Under the pieces are notes generated by a model that was not told the origin of the DNA, searched no databases, and worked only from the letters and a program-made list of their open reading frames with translations. Shown in pieces: positions 44,297-53,619 of a stretch of 64,000 nt of DNA. This DNA is from Muribaculaceae bacterium. Its GTDB lineage: Bacteria; Bacteroidota; Bacteroidia; Bacteroidales; Muribaculaceae. Both the position numbers and the translations under genes were made by a program. Position 1 is the first letter of the stretch. Every line of letters begins with the position of its first letter. The stretch lies in assembly GCA_029058745.1 (NCBI GenBank), contig JAIDXM010000049.1:208803-272802 (forward strand), given 5' to 3'.

Positions 44297-46558
44297 TTAT
44301 TCCACCGCGTCGCTCCATGTCAATCCCTCTTTTATCTCTATGGGGACACGTGAATATATATTATCGGAAGATGTGCCGATAAGTATTTCGAATTTACCTG
44401 GTTCCACAGTCCACAACCTGGTGTCGGGATTGAAGAACGCAAAGGCGTTCTTGTCGAATTCAAGATATGCGTCGGCTGTTTCTCCCGGCTCAACATATAC
44501 CTTGCGGAATGCCTTGAGTTCCTTATAAGGCCTTTCCACACTGCTTTTCACATCGCGTACATATGCCTGCACCACTTCTGCGCCACTCCTGTCGCCGGTG
44601 TTTGTGACAGGCACGATAACTGAGAATGTCCCTTTTCCGTCGAATGTCTTGCAATCGGTAGAAGGTTTGCCGAGTCTGAAAGATGTATAGCTGAGTCCGT
44701 GCCCGAATGGGAAGGAGATTCTGTCTTTCTTGAGCTTGTCGGTGTGCCGATAGCCGATGCCGATGCCCTCCTTATAGGCGACATCACCGTTGGAGCCGGG
44801 ATAGACTGCGGAATCGCCTGAGGCGTGAGGGGCATAGTCGCGAAGTTCTTTTGCGAATGTCATTGGGAGCTTCCCGGAGGGATTGACCTTCCCGAAAAGT
44901 ATGTCGGCGATTATGTGTCCTGTCTCAGAGCCGCCATACCATCCCTGGACTATGGCCGGCACTTTCTCTTTCCAAGGCATGGAATATGGGTTGCCGGTAA
45001 GAATCACGGCCACCATGTTTGGGTTGGCTTCCGCAAGGGCCTCTATCACCTTGTCCTGGTTGTATGGAAGCGCGAAATCAAGGCGGTCGCATCCCTCCGC
45101 ATCCTGATGGTCGGATTTGTTTAGTCCGCCTACAAATATTACCATGTCGGCATCCTTCGCTTTTGCCACGGCATCGTCAATCAGTTGTGTCTGGTCTCTG
45201 GCCTCGCTCAGGTCCTGTCCGGTGGTTACGCCGTTATATTCCCCCGTCACGTCGCCTACATATCCGCGCTCATAGGAGACATTCATTCCATTTTCCTTTG
45301 CAAATTCCTGAATACCCTGCAAAGGAAGAATCTCACGCTGCACTTTGAGAGATGATGAGCCTCCACCGACGGTCATCATCTTGATGGCGTTTTCACCCAC
45401 CACCAATATGTTCTTTGTCTTGGAAGAGACAGGGAGTATCCCTCCGTCGTTCTTCAAAAGCACCACACCCTCAGTCCCGATTCTACGGGCTGCCGCATAA
45501 TGGGCGTCGCTGTTCAAGGCCCCGTATGGTTTGTCGCGTCTCATTTCAGTGCGCATTATCAGTCGAAGCACTCTGGCGGCCTTGTCATCGAGGTCGGACA
45601 TCGGTAGTTTCCCCTCAAGAATCAACTTTTTGTAGGGATTGGCAAGGTAATAATTATCGTAAGCGTTACTTGCGCCCCAGTTCAGGCCGTTGGTCCAGGA
45701 GCCGAATTCCATGTCAAGACCGTTGCCGGCCACTTTCTCGGTGTTGTGTACCGCTCCCCAGTCGCTTATCGCGACACCGTCAAAATTCCAGTCCCCTTTT
45801 AAGATGTCAATGAGAAGTTTTTTGTTCTCACAAGCGTGGTCTCCGTTATATTTGTTATATCCCGGCATTATTGACCATGCATTTCCGTCGATGACAGCCG
45901 CTTTGAAAGCGGGGAGATAAATCTCATGAAGGGCGCGGTCGTCAACTATGACATTGACGTGGTCGCGGTCATGCTCCTGATTGTTAAGAGCGAAATGCTT
46001 CACGCAAGCGGCAACGCCGTTTTTCTGAACCCCTCTGATGTATGGCACCACCATTTCCGAGGCAAGGTAAGGGTCTTCCCCCATGTATTCGAAATTCCTT
46101 CCGTTAAGGGGGGTGCGAAGGATATTCACACCTGGGCCGAGAAGCACATTCTTATTACGGTATCTTGCCTCCTCTCCGATAGAGACTCCATAGAGTTCCG
46201 CCATGTCAGGATTCCAGGTTGCCGAGAGTGCGGTAAGCGCCGGGAAGGCCACACAGGAATCGTTGGTGGCGCCTGCCTGTTCCCATTCATCCCAGAGCAC
46301 ATCGGGACGAATGCCATGCGGGCCGTCAGTGCACCATATGCCGGGGATACCCAGGCGTTGCACGCCCGGAGAACTGAATTTGCTTTGTGCATGTATGATG
46401 GCGATTTTTTCATCCACTGTCATTCTTGACAGGGCATCCTCCACTCTCGCTTCGATGGGTTGGCTTTCATCCAGATATATCGGTGTGGCATTCTGTGCCA
46501 TACTTGCCAGGAATCCTGCGCATAAAGCGACTGAGATAATTCTGTTGCGTATTTTCAT
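44297..46558 (-). CDS. GH3 beta-glucosidase-family enzyme
   Basis: 753 residues from MKIRNRIISVALCAGFLASM (signal peptide); the longer frame to 46669 crosses the promoter at 46648-46655. GH3 plan: TIM barrel with LGPGVNILRTPLNGRNFEYM, KHFALNNQEHDRD and nucleophile Asp266 in GVAISDWGAV; alpha/beta sandwich with NDGGILPV; C-terminal fibronectin-like domain (GYRHTDKLKK, FPFGHGLSYTSF). It trims beta-linked glucose (or xylose) from oligosaccharides in the periplasm. Divergent from the SusR/DUF6377-like regulator, so it fits as the terminal enzyme of the beta-glucan locus. Confidence 0.92.
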   Translation of the reverse strand: MKIRNRIISVALCAGFLASMAQNATPIYLDESQPIEARVEDALSRMTVDEKIAIIHAQSKFSSPGVQRLGIPGIWCTDGPHGIRPDVLWDEWEQAGATNDSCVAFPALTALSATWNPDMAELYGVSIGEEARYRNKNVLLGPGVNILRTPLNGRNFEYMGEDPYLASEMVVPYIRGVQKNGVAACVKHFALNNQEHDRDHVNVIVDDRALHEIYLPAFKAAVIDGNAWSIMPGYNKYNGDHACENKKLLIDILKGDWNFDGVAISDWGAVHNTEKVAGNGLDMEFGSWTNGLNWGASNAYDNYYLANPYKKLILEGKLPMSDLDDKAARVLRLIMRTEMRRDKPYGALNSDAHYAAARRIGTEGVVLLKNDGGILPVSSKTKNILVVGENAIKMMTVGGGSSSLKVQREILPLQGIQEFAKENGMNVSYERGYVGDVTGEYNGVTTGQDLSEARDQTQLIDDAVAKAKDADMVIFVGGLNKSDHQDAEGCDRLDFALPYNQDKVIEALAEANPNMVAVILTGNPYSMPWKEKVPAIVQGWYGGSETGHIIADILFGKVNPSGKLPMTFAKELRDYAPHASGDSAVYPGSNGDVAYKEGIGIGYRHTDKLKKDRISFPFGHGLSYTSFRLGKPSTDCKTFDGKGTFSVIVPVTNTGDRSGAEVVQAYVRDVKSSVERPYKELKAFRKVYVEPGETADAYLEFDKNAFAFFNPDTRLWTVEPGKFEILIGTSSDNIYSRVPIEIKEGLTWSDAVE

Positions 46559-46647
46559 TTTAAATGTCTTTGTGGTTTCACATGGCATTTCCGAAGTGTT
46601 GCCGAGGCCGGGCGACCGGCTCCGGACATGCTCCGGAACATCTGCCA

Positions 46648-46655
46648 CAAAGTTA
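46648..46655 (-). promoter_or_regulatory. -7 element for the GH3 gene
   Basis: TAACTTTG on the minus strand fits TAnnTTTG, with a predicted leader of about 80 nt. No TTTG at -33. It supports the GH3 start at 46558. Confidence 0.5.
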
Positions 46656-46962
46656 TAAAGTAGATGCATATGAAATTGCGGAGAGAGTAAACTGGTAAAT
46701 TAAATTGGCGTATGTTTATTGATATGGTTTTTATAATCAATGTTATATGTATGGAGTGGGATGTGTTGGAAAGTAAAATGAAGTGACAAGACTGTATGGG
46801 ATTCTACCTTATCTTATTTATTAATAAAGATTAAAGAGTGTTAATGAATTAAATTTGTTAAAAAAATAGACTTAACTTAGTACCTTTAAACGCAGTCCGC
46901 AAAGAATGACTGCAAGGAATGACTTCACAACCTAAAAATGTTTTAATAAAATCTGAATTCCA

Positions 46963-48633
46963 ATGAAACTGTCCCCTCTGTCATTTGTTTCCTGTTTCCT
47001 GCTTGCGATATTCTATGTGCTTGGAGGAGCAGGGATGGCCGCCGCCCCCTCGAGAGAAACCGAAAGGCTCCTTGAGCAGCTCGATTCCGTGATAAGGAAT
47101 AACCACTCGATAGTCAGGGCAAAGGAGGAACATATCGGAAAGTTGCGGAAGTCATTGAAAAGTGCCTCTTCAAGCAATGTCCGGCTTGGATTGTGCGGAC
47201 AGCTCTACGATGAATATCTTGTGTATGATTCAGATTCGGCATTATATTATGCAGGCGAGGCACGAAAGATTGTAGAGAGGTCGATGCCGTATGATTATGA
47301 CCTGCTGACAGAGTGGAAACTGAATGAGGCTTTCATATTGACTGTGCAAGGGCTATATGACACCACCATGAGCTTGTTGGAGGGAATAGACTCATCGCGA
47401 CTTTGCGACAATACCAAGTCGAGGTATTTCGGGAGCCTTGCCTATATATATTCCATGCGTTCTGTATATCTTCAGTCTAATCTGGATTTATGGAAAGAGG
47501 ATATGGCAAAGGCCAACCAATACCGGGATTCCATCCAGTCTTTGAATCTTCCGTTGTCGCCTGATTGGGCATGGGTGCCGGTAGCCGTCTCTGTTGATGA
47601 CGACAGCAAGCATCTGACAGACGCAGAAATCTCTTTTCTGAAGGAGACGGTTGACTCATCGTCGGACATGTCTCGGGAAAATGCCATCAACGCGTATTGG
47701 CTGTCAAGATACTACGAGAAGCAGGGCGACGAGGATAAGATGATGAGGTATAAGGTCAAGGCCGCCATCAACGACGCGATGATTGTGAACAGGGAGATAG
47801 CCGCCATTTCGGAGATAGCCACCCATCTTTTTGAGAACGGGGATATCAACAGGGCATATAATTATCTCATTTATACAGTGGAGCAGGTGAATCTTTATCA
47901 TAACCGTTACAGGATTGTGAATCTGTCGGACGTTTTGCCTACGGTAAGGGACGCCTATCGGGAGGAACTGGAGAAACGCGACAGACGGCTGTCTTGGTAT
48001 GTTATTGTGCTTGGGGTGCTGTCCGGAATTCTGCTTGTGAGTGTTTTCTTTATAGTGTTTGAGTTTGTCAAGCTGCGTAAGATGCGCAATCTTCTGAAGG
48101 AAGCCAATGCGGGTCTTGAAAAATCTATCGAGGAGAGAGACGATGCGATTTCAGGTCTTGAGAAGGCCAATATTGAACTCGCAAAGGCCAATGTTGAGCT
48201 TAATGAAGCCAACAAACAGAAGTTGGGACTGATTGCGTATGCTTTCAAGCTCACTACAATGTGTATAAACTCTTTGGAAGGGTACCGCAAGAAACTGCTG
48301 AAGAAATATAAGGTAAAGAAGATTGATGACCTCGGAGTGTTGATAAATGATCCGGAGCTTGTCAAGGAGCAGTTCCAGTGGTTCTACGAGGGTTTCGACA
48401 AGACGGTGCTCTCCATATTTCCCAATTTTATAGAGGAGTATAACAGTACGGTGGCCGAAGGTGGGAAAGTGTCGCCGGAATCAGTGGTGAAGACGAAAAC
48501 CCTGAATACAAAACTTCGTATCTATGCTTTGCGGCGTCTTGGAATCTCTAAGAGCGGAGAAATCGCAGACATGCTCAACGTGTCGATACGCACGGTGTAT
48601 AATAACCGCAACGGCGGGGTGCCGGAGGAGTAG
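46963..48633 (+). CDS. SusR-like membrane regulator (DUF6377 type)
   Basis: 556 residues: signal peptide, a periplasmic helical TPR-like region (about 30-340), one transmembrane segment (WYVIVLGVLSGILLVSVFFI), a coiled coil (LLKEANAGLEKSIEERDDAI and repeats of EKANIELAKANVELNEAN), and a cytoplasmic C-terminus with helix-turn-helix features (LRRLGISKSGEIADMLNVSI). This matches the SusR/DUF6377 type of one-component membrane regulators that sense oligosaccharides and activate sus-like operons. It immediately precedes GH16-SusC-SusD on the same strand and is divergent from GH3, so it is the likely local activator. Confidence 0.82.
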   Translation: MKLSPLSFVSCFLLAIFYVLGGAGMAAAPSRETERLLEQLDSVIRNNHSIVRAKEEHIGKLRKSLKSASSSNVRLGLCGQLYDEYLVYDSDSALYYAGEARKIVERSMPYDYDLLTEWKLNEAFILTVQGLYDTTMSLLEGIDSSRLCDNTKSRYFGSLAYIYSMRSVYLQSNLDLWKEDMAKANQYRDSIQSLNLPLSPDWAWVPVAVSVDDDSKHLTDAEISFLKETVDSSSDMSRENAINAYWLSRYYEKQGDEDKMMRYKVKAAINDAMIVNREIAAISEIATHLFENGDINRAYNYLIYTVEQVNLYHNRYRIVNLSDVLPTVRDAYREELEKRDRRLSWYVIVLGVLSGILLVSVFFIVFEFVKLRKMRNLLKEANAGLEKSIEERDDAISGLEKANIELAKANVELNEANKQKLGLIAYAFKLTTMCINSLEGYRKKLLKKYKVKKIDDLGVLINDPELVKEQFQWFYEGFDKTVLSIFPNFIEEYNSTVAEGGKVSPESVVKTKTLNTKLRIYALRRLGISKSGEIADMLNVSIRTVYNNRNGGVPEE

Positions 48634-48761
48634 GAGACCGGACTGCGTGCATTCCCGGATGCGGTAAATTAGGTATATGATAAGTAGGAAAGAGACATTC
48701 CGATTTACTTAAATATAAATATTAATGCATTTATATTCAGCTGATAGTGATTGAAAATATT

Positions 48762-48803
48762 TACCTTTGCAATGTAATTCCCGTCATATAAGGCGGGAAT
48801 TAC
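48762..48803 (+). promoter_or_regulatory. Promoter element and leader hairpin of the beta-glucan operon
   Basis: TACCTTTG (48762-48769) fits TAnnTTTG. Just after it, GTAATTCCCG pairs perfectly with CGGGAATTAC (48774-48803). A second octamer, TAATTTTG, lies at 48804-48811, so initiation may be from either. The hairpin would be at the 5' end of a leader of about 115 nt. Confidence 0.5.
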
Positions 48804-48890
48804 TAATTTTGTGCATGTCGGTATCGTCTGATTCCCTTTCAGGATATGACGGCATCAAGTATTAACTTTAAAACTTTAACAACAAAACCC

Positions 48891-50282
48891 ATGAAGAAAT
48901 CATCGTTGACAGCATTATTTGTTACCCTCTTCACTGCCTTTAATATTATGGCGGCTTGCGGAAGCGACAGCAAAGATTCCCCGTCATTGCCGGATAGTCC
49001 GGTTGATGTGGCAGTTTCTCCGGAAGCCTTGTCGGCCGGGCCGGAAGGTGGCACGCTTGAACTTCATGTCAAGGCAGACGCGGACTGGGCGGTGTCGAGT
49101 GATGCCGATTGGGTGACAATCAAGCCATCCGGAGGCCTTAAAGGAGTGGATACAAAATTGTCTGTGAAGGTGTCAGGGCATGACGGTATGGATGAGAGGA
49201 CTGCCGGAATTGACATCATATCCGGAGGCAAGACTGTGAAGAGTGTAAGCCTTGTGCAGGGTTACACGAAGAAGGCGACTCCCTCTCTGTCTTCCGTCAT
49301 ACTGAGTGGCCTTGAATCGTCTGCAAAAGTAAGGGTCTCGTCTAACGCGGCATGGACTCTTTCCACGGAGTCCGGTTGGATTTCCGTCATGCCCGACAAA
49401 GGAGAGAAGGGAGATACGGACGTGGAGATTAAGGTTAAGGAGAATGACACGTCATCAGCAAGGGAGGGTGTGGTCATACTCGAATGCGGAGTCACCGTTT
49501 CTGAAATAAAGGTGAGCCAGCTTAGCGATTCCTTTACAGCCCCGGAGGGTTATTCGCTCGTATGGAGCGACGAATTCAATGAAGGAGTGACTCCCGGAGG
49601 CGACTGGGTGCTTGAGAACTGGGCGGCAGGACATGTCAACAATGAGTTGCAGACCTACACATCCCGCCAGGTGGATGGGAAATGGACAGCAGAGATAAAA
49701 GACGGTTTTCTCAACATAAACTGCTTCAAGGGGAATGACGGCAAGGTGTATTCCGCAAGGATGAACGCCCGTCCGTCGAAAGGTTGGCTTTACGGGTATT
49801 TCGAAGCCAGGATAATGCTTCCCTCCGGCAAAGGGACATGGCCGGCATTCTGGATGATGCCGTGCAATGTTGACTGGAACACCAACGGATGGCCAAAATG
49901 CGGAGAGATAGACATCATGGAGGAAGTGGGCGCGAATCCCGACTATGTGTCATCCTCACTGCATACGCAGAACTACAACCATACGAAGGGAACGCAAAAG
50001 ACCCATGAGATGAAATGTGTGGGAGCCGAGGGTTCGTTTCATGTCTATGCCCTTGAGTGGACTGAGGATGAAATCATCACATACGTTGACGGGAATGTCC
50101 AGCTCAGGGCCACCAGGGCGTCGATGGGAACCGACCATGATTCCTGGCCGTTCCATTATGCGTTCTATCCTATTCTTAATCTTGCCTGGGGCGGCGATTG
50201 GGGCGGCTATAAAGGGATAGACGAGTCTGCACTTCCCGTCACCATGAAAGTGGATTACGTGAGGGTTTTCCAGAAGAACTGA
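48891..50282 (+). CDS. GH16 beta-glucanase lipoprotein with two BACON domains
   Basis: 463 residues from MKKSSLTALFVTLFTAFNIM; the frame opens at 48846, but the lipoprotein signal (lipobox MAAC) fixes the start. Two BACON-like beta domains (about 35-125 and 130-215) space the enzyme from the membrane. GH16 occupies about 220-463, with catalytic motif GEIDIMEE: nucleophile Glu339, Asp341, acid/base Glu344. WPAFWMMP and HVYALEWTEDEI fit laminarinase/lichenase-type members. Surface endo-beta-glucanase (beta-1,3 or mixed linkage) that makes oligosaccharides for the SusCD pair 126 nt downstream. Confidence 0.92.
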   Translation: MKKSSLTALFVTLFTAFNIMAACGSDSKDSPSLPDSPVDVAVSPEALSAGPEGGTLELHVKADADWAVSSDADWVTIKPSGGLKGVDTKLSVKVSGHDGMDERTAGIDIISGGKTVKSVSLVQGYTKKATPSLSSVILSGLESSAKVRVSSNAAWTLSTESGWISVMPDKGEKGDTDVEIKVKENDTSSAREGVVILECGVTVSEIKVSQLSDSFTAPEGYSLVWSDEFNEGVTPGGDWVLENWAAGHVNNELQTYTSRQVDGKWTAEIKDGFLNINCFKGNDGKVYSARMNARPSKGWLYGYFEARIMLPSGKGTWPAFWMMPCNVDWNTNGWPKCGEIDIMEEVGANPDYVSSSLHTQNYNHTKGTQKTHEMKCVGAEGSFHVYALEWTEDEIITYVDGNVQLRATRASMGTDHDSWPFHYAFYPILNLAWGGDWGGYKGIDESALPVTMKVDYVRVFQKN

Positions 50283-50407
50283 CAGATTCCACATAGTGTC
50301 TTATTCCACAGCCGGGACTTATGGCATGTCTCGGAAAGACACTCTTCCCAATAAATAAGTCATAGACTTTATAATCAAATATCATAACAACTTAAACCAA
50401 ATCACAG

Positions 50408-53400
50408 ATGAAACAAGTATTTCTATTTATCATCTCGATTATGACATTTTTGGGCATGAACGCCCAGGATGTCAGTGTCTCCGGTAGGGTGGTTTCGTCG
50501 CCTGACGGGGAGCCTGTGATCGGAGCCTCAGTATTGGTGAAAGGCACCTCAAGAGGTACTGCCACCGACATTGACGGCATGTTTTCAATAAAAGCGCCTG
50601 CGGGGGCTACATTGCTGGTGAACTATCTGGGTTATACTCCCAAGGAGATAAAGGTGAAAGGCGATATGTCTGACATCCTGGTTAATCTCATAGAGGACTC
50701 CCAGATTCTTGACGAGGTCGTAGTGGTGGGATATGGCGTGCAGAAGAAGAGCGTCGTGACAGCGGCCATCTCAAGTGTGGGAGAGGAGACTTTGGCTCAG
50801 ACTGTGCCCACCAATGTGCAGAATGCCTTGAAAGGTGTCACTGCAGGCGTGACTGCCACGACGGCCAACGGACAACCCGGCGGCGCCGCACAGATACGTG
50901 TGCGTGGCGTGGGGACAATCAACAACTCCAATCCCCTTTATATTGTTGACGGAATGCCGATTGACGGTGGTATAGACTATCTCAATCCGGCCGATATAAA
51001 GAGTATAGAGGTGCTCAAGGATGCGGCATCCGGAGCTGTCTATGGAGCGCGTGCCGCGAATGGTGTGATTCTTGTCACCACCAAGACAGGAGTGAAGGGC
51101 AGGGCGAAAGTCACCTACGACTTTTCATATGGATGGCAGTCTAAGCAGAAATCTCTCAATATGCTCAACGCCACCCAGTATGCTATAATGAAGAATGAGG
51201 GGTATCTGAACACCGGGCAGCCGGCTCCGTATGCCAATCCTTACAGTTATGGGGCAGGATATGACTGGCAGGCCGCCATTTTCAATGACAATGCTCCGAT
51301 AATGAACCATCAGGTGTCGATTTCGGGAGCAAGTGAGAAAATCAATTATTTCCTCTCTTTCGGATATTTCGACCAGGAGGGTATCATAGGCGGTAATTAT
51401 GGACAGTCTAACTATAACCGTCTGACTCTTCGTTCAAACAACACCTACACTCTGTTTGACGATACGGAGAAACGTAATTATCTCAGTAAATTCGTGCTCA
51501 CAACGAATCTCTCATATGCACGCATCCATTCCACAGGATTCGACGGTGGCGGCGGATATTACGGTGGCGCGATTACGAATGCTCTCGGCATGTCGCCGAT
51601 GCTTACGCCAACCTTGACTCCCGGTTCTGCGGAATACCAGCATCAGCTTGACTATTATGCGGGAAATGACAAGTATGTGCCACGTTATGATGGCGCCGGC
51701 AACCTATATACTGTTCCCGAGGCGTTCGGAGGCGGTTATCAGGAGTTGACAAACCCGTTCTACGGATGGTCGTTTCCCGCCGGAAGAAACTGGAGCCATA
51801 AGATTGTGAGCAATTTTATAGGAGAGCTCACGGTTTGGGATGCGCTCAAGTATCGTATCAGCTTCGGAGGCGACCTCGCGTTCTGGGGAAGCAACAGCCA
51901 TTCCGAGCCTAACTATTACAGCAACCTGAGCAATCAGGATGCGATTCATGCTTCGGCTTATTCTGAAATGAACCGTGGCTGGACATGGCAGCTTGAGAAC
52001 CTTATTTTCTATGACAAGGAGTTTGGCGACCATCATTTGAATGTCGTGCTCGGACAGTCGGCAAAACAAGGTACGGGATGGTGGATAAACGCTTCCGCCA
52101 ACAAGCTATACAACTTCAGCAAACCATGGGTGTCGGTTGCCCAGGGTTCGCCTGGCGATGCCGACGGAGGTACCCGTACGGGCAACGCGGCTCCCAATTC
52201 CGCATGGCCAAAGCTCCTCTCTTATTTCGGAAGGGTGTCTTATGACTTCGGCAGCCGTTATATGATTCAGGCTACTGTGCGTCGCGACGGCTCGTCAAGA
52301 TTCGGAGCCAACAACAAGTGGGCCACTTTCCCCTCATTCTCCGCAGGATGGAATGTCACGAACGAGAAATTCCTGGAGAGCCGTCCCACCTGGTGGAGCA
52401 ACACCAAATTGCGTGTGTCATGGGGTAAGAATGGTAATGAGGCAATCGGAGACTTCGCCTATACAGTGCTGACAGACGGCAACAACAATTATTATTTCGG
52501 ACCTGAGGGTACAAGCCAGACCTATGGGTCCAAGGCTTCCGGTCTTGCCAACCCCGACCTCAAATGGGAAGAGTCGTCGCAGACAGACATCGGTCTTGAC
52601 CTCGCGTTCTTCGGAAACTCCCTGCAGTTCACGGTTGACTGGTATAAGAAGCGTACCACGGGAATGCTGATGACCATGATGATTCCCGGGTATGTGGGTG
52701 AGTCTGCCCCGATTGGAAACGTGGGCACAATGGACAACACCGGCGTGGAGATGGATCTCCGCTGGGCACACAACTTCGGTGAGGTGGAGGTGAATCTCGG
52801 GGCCAATCTGTCGTATGTTAAGAACAGGCTTGTGAATCTCGGAAATTCAGACGGCTGGCGGTCGGAGGTGTCGAACGGCACTGCCGGAGACATCGCCCGC
52901 TCCATGAACGGAGAGGTGTTCCCGTTCTTCTATGGATATAAGACTGCCGGAATCATACAGAACCAGCAGCAGGCCGACGAATACAACAGCAAGTATAACC
53001 TCACGGCAGGGCAGACATCATGGTATGCCACACCTGGCGATGTGATTTTCGTGGACACCAATAACGACGGCACCATCAATGCCGACGACCGCACTAAAAT
53101 AGGAAAGGGTCTTCCCGACTGGACATATGGATTCAATGTCGGTCTCGGATGGAAAGGATTCCAGCTCACGGCATATTTCCAGGGCGTATGGGGCAACCAG
53201 ATTTACGACGCCTCGCTTCGTGGCGACACCCCGGCCAAGAATTTCCCCGCGTGGATGCTCAATCGCTGGACCGGAGAAGGGACATCGAACAAAATACCTA
53301 TCTATCGTCTCGGTGACGCCCGCAACTGGCAGAGTTCCGACATATATGTGCATGACGGTGCTTATCTGAGATGTGCCAACCTGACACTCTCTTACACGCT

Positions 53401-53590
53401 CCCTTCGAGTCTGACGAGGAGAATAGGGATTGATAATTTCAGGGTGTTCGTGATGGGCGAGAACCTCTTCACCGCTACAAAATATCACGGATTTACACCA
53501 GAAATAGGAGACGGAGTGAACATAGGTATAGATTATGGCAACTATCCGGAGGCACGCACATTCTCAATCGGCTTCAATGTATCGATATAA
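50408..53590 (+). CDS. SusC-like TonB-dependent oligosaccharide transporter
   Basis: 1060 residues with a signal peptide. A CarboxypepD_reg domain (VSVSGRVVSSPDGEPVIGAS, about 20-105) precedes the TonB-box-like segment ILDEVVVVGYGVQKK, the plug (QIRVRGVGTINNSNPLYIVD, IEVLKDAASGAVYGARAANG) and a 22-strand barrel ending FSIGFNVSI. It imports oligosaccharides across the outer membrane with its SusD partner encoded 29 nt downstream. GH16 and GH5 on either side point to beta-glucan fragments. Length and order are standard. Confidence 0.97.
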   Translation: MKQVFLFIISIMTFLGMNAQDVSVSGRVVSSPDGEPVIGASVLVKGTSRGTATDIDGMFSIKAPAGATLLVNYLGYTPKEIKVKGDMSDILVNLIEDSQILDEVVVVGYGVQKKSVVTAAISSVGEETLAQTVPTNVQNALKGVTAGVTATTANGQPGGAAQIRVRGVGTINNSNPLYIVDGMPIDGGIDYLNPADIKSIEVLKDAASGAVYGARAANGVILVTTKTGVKGRAKVTYDFSYGWQSKQKSLNMLNATQYAIMKNEGYLNTGQPAPYANPYSYGAGYDWQAAIFNDNAPIMNHQVSISGASEKINYFLSFGYFDQEGIIGGNYGQSNYNRLTLRSNNTYTLFDDTEKRNYLSKFVLTTNLSYARIHSTGFDGGGGYYGGAITNALGMSPMLTPTLTPGSAEYQHQLDYYAGNDKYVPRYDGAGNLYTVPEAFGGGYQELTNPFYGWSFPAGRNWSHKIVSNFIGELTVWDALKYRISFGGDLAFWGSNSHSEPNYYSNLSNQDAIHASAYSEMNRGWTWQLENLIFYDKEFGDHHLNVVLGQSAKQGTGWWINASANKLYNFSKPWVSVAQGSPGDADGGTRTGNAAPNSAWPKLLSYFGRVSYDFGSRYMIQATVRRDGSSRFGANNKWATFPSFSAGWNVTNEKFLESRPTWWSNTKLRVSWGKNGNEAIGDFAYTVLTDGNNNYYFGPEGTSQTYGSKASGLANPDLKWEESSQTDIGLDLAFFGNSLQFTVDWYKKRTTGMLMTMMIPGYVGESAPIGNVGTMDNTGVEMDLRWAHNFGEVEVNLGANLSYVKNRLVNLGNSDGWRSEVSNGTAGDIARSMNGEVFPFFYGYKTAGIIQNQQQADEYNSKYNLTAGQTSWYATPGDVIFVDTNNDGTINADDRTKIGKGLPDWTYGFNVGLGWKGFQLTAYFQGVWGNQIYDASLRGDTPAKNFPAWMLNRWTGEGTSNKIPIYRLGDARNWQSSDIYVHDGAYLRCANLTLSYTLPSSLTRRIGIDNFRVFVMGENLFTATKYHGFTPEIGDGVNIGIDYGNYPEARTFSIGFNVSI

Positions 53591-53619
53591 TTTATCAACC
53601 CTGAAACAAGACTATCATA

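Noticed and set aside
48804..48811. Second TAATTTTG as the main promoter of the GH16 operon
   Set aside because: It would cut the perfect leader hairpin from the transcript and has no better -33 box than 48762-48769; kept only as an alternative.
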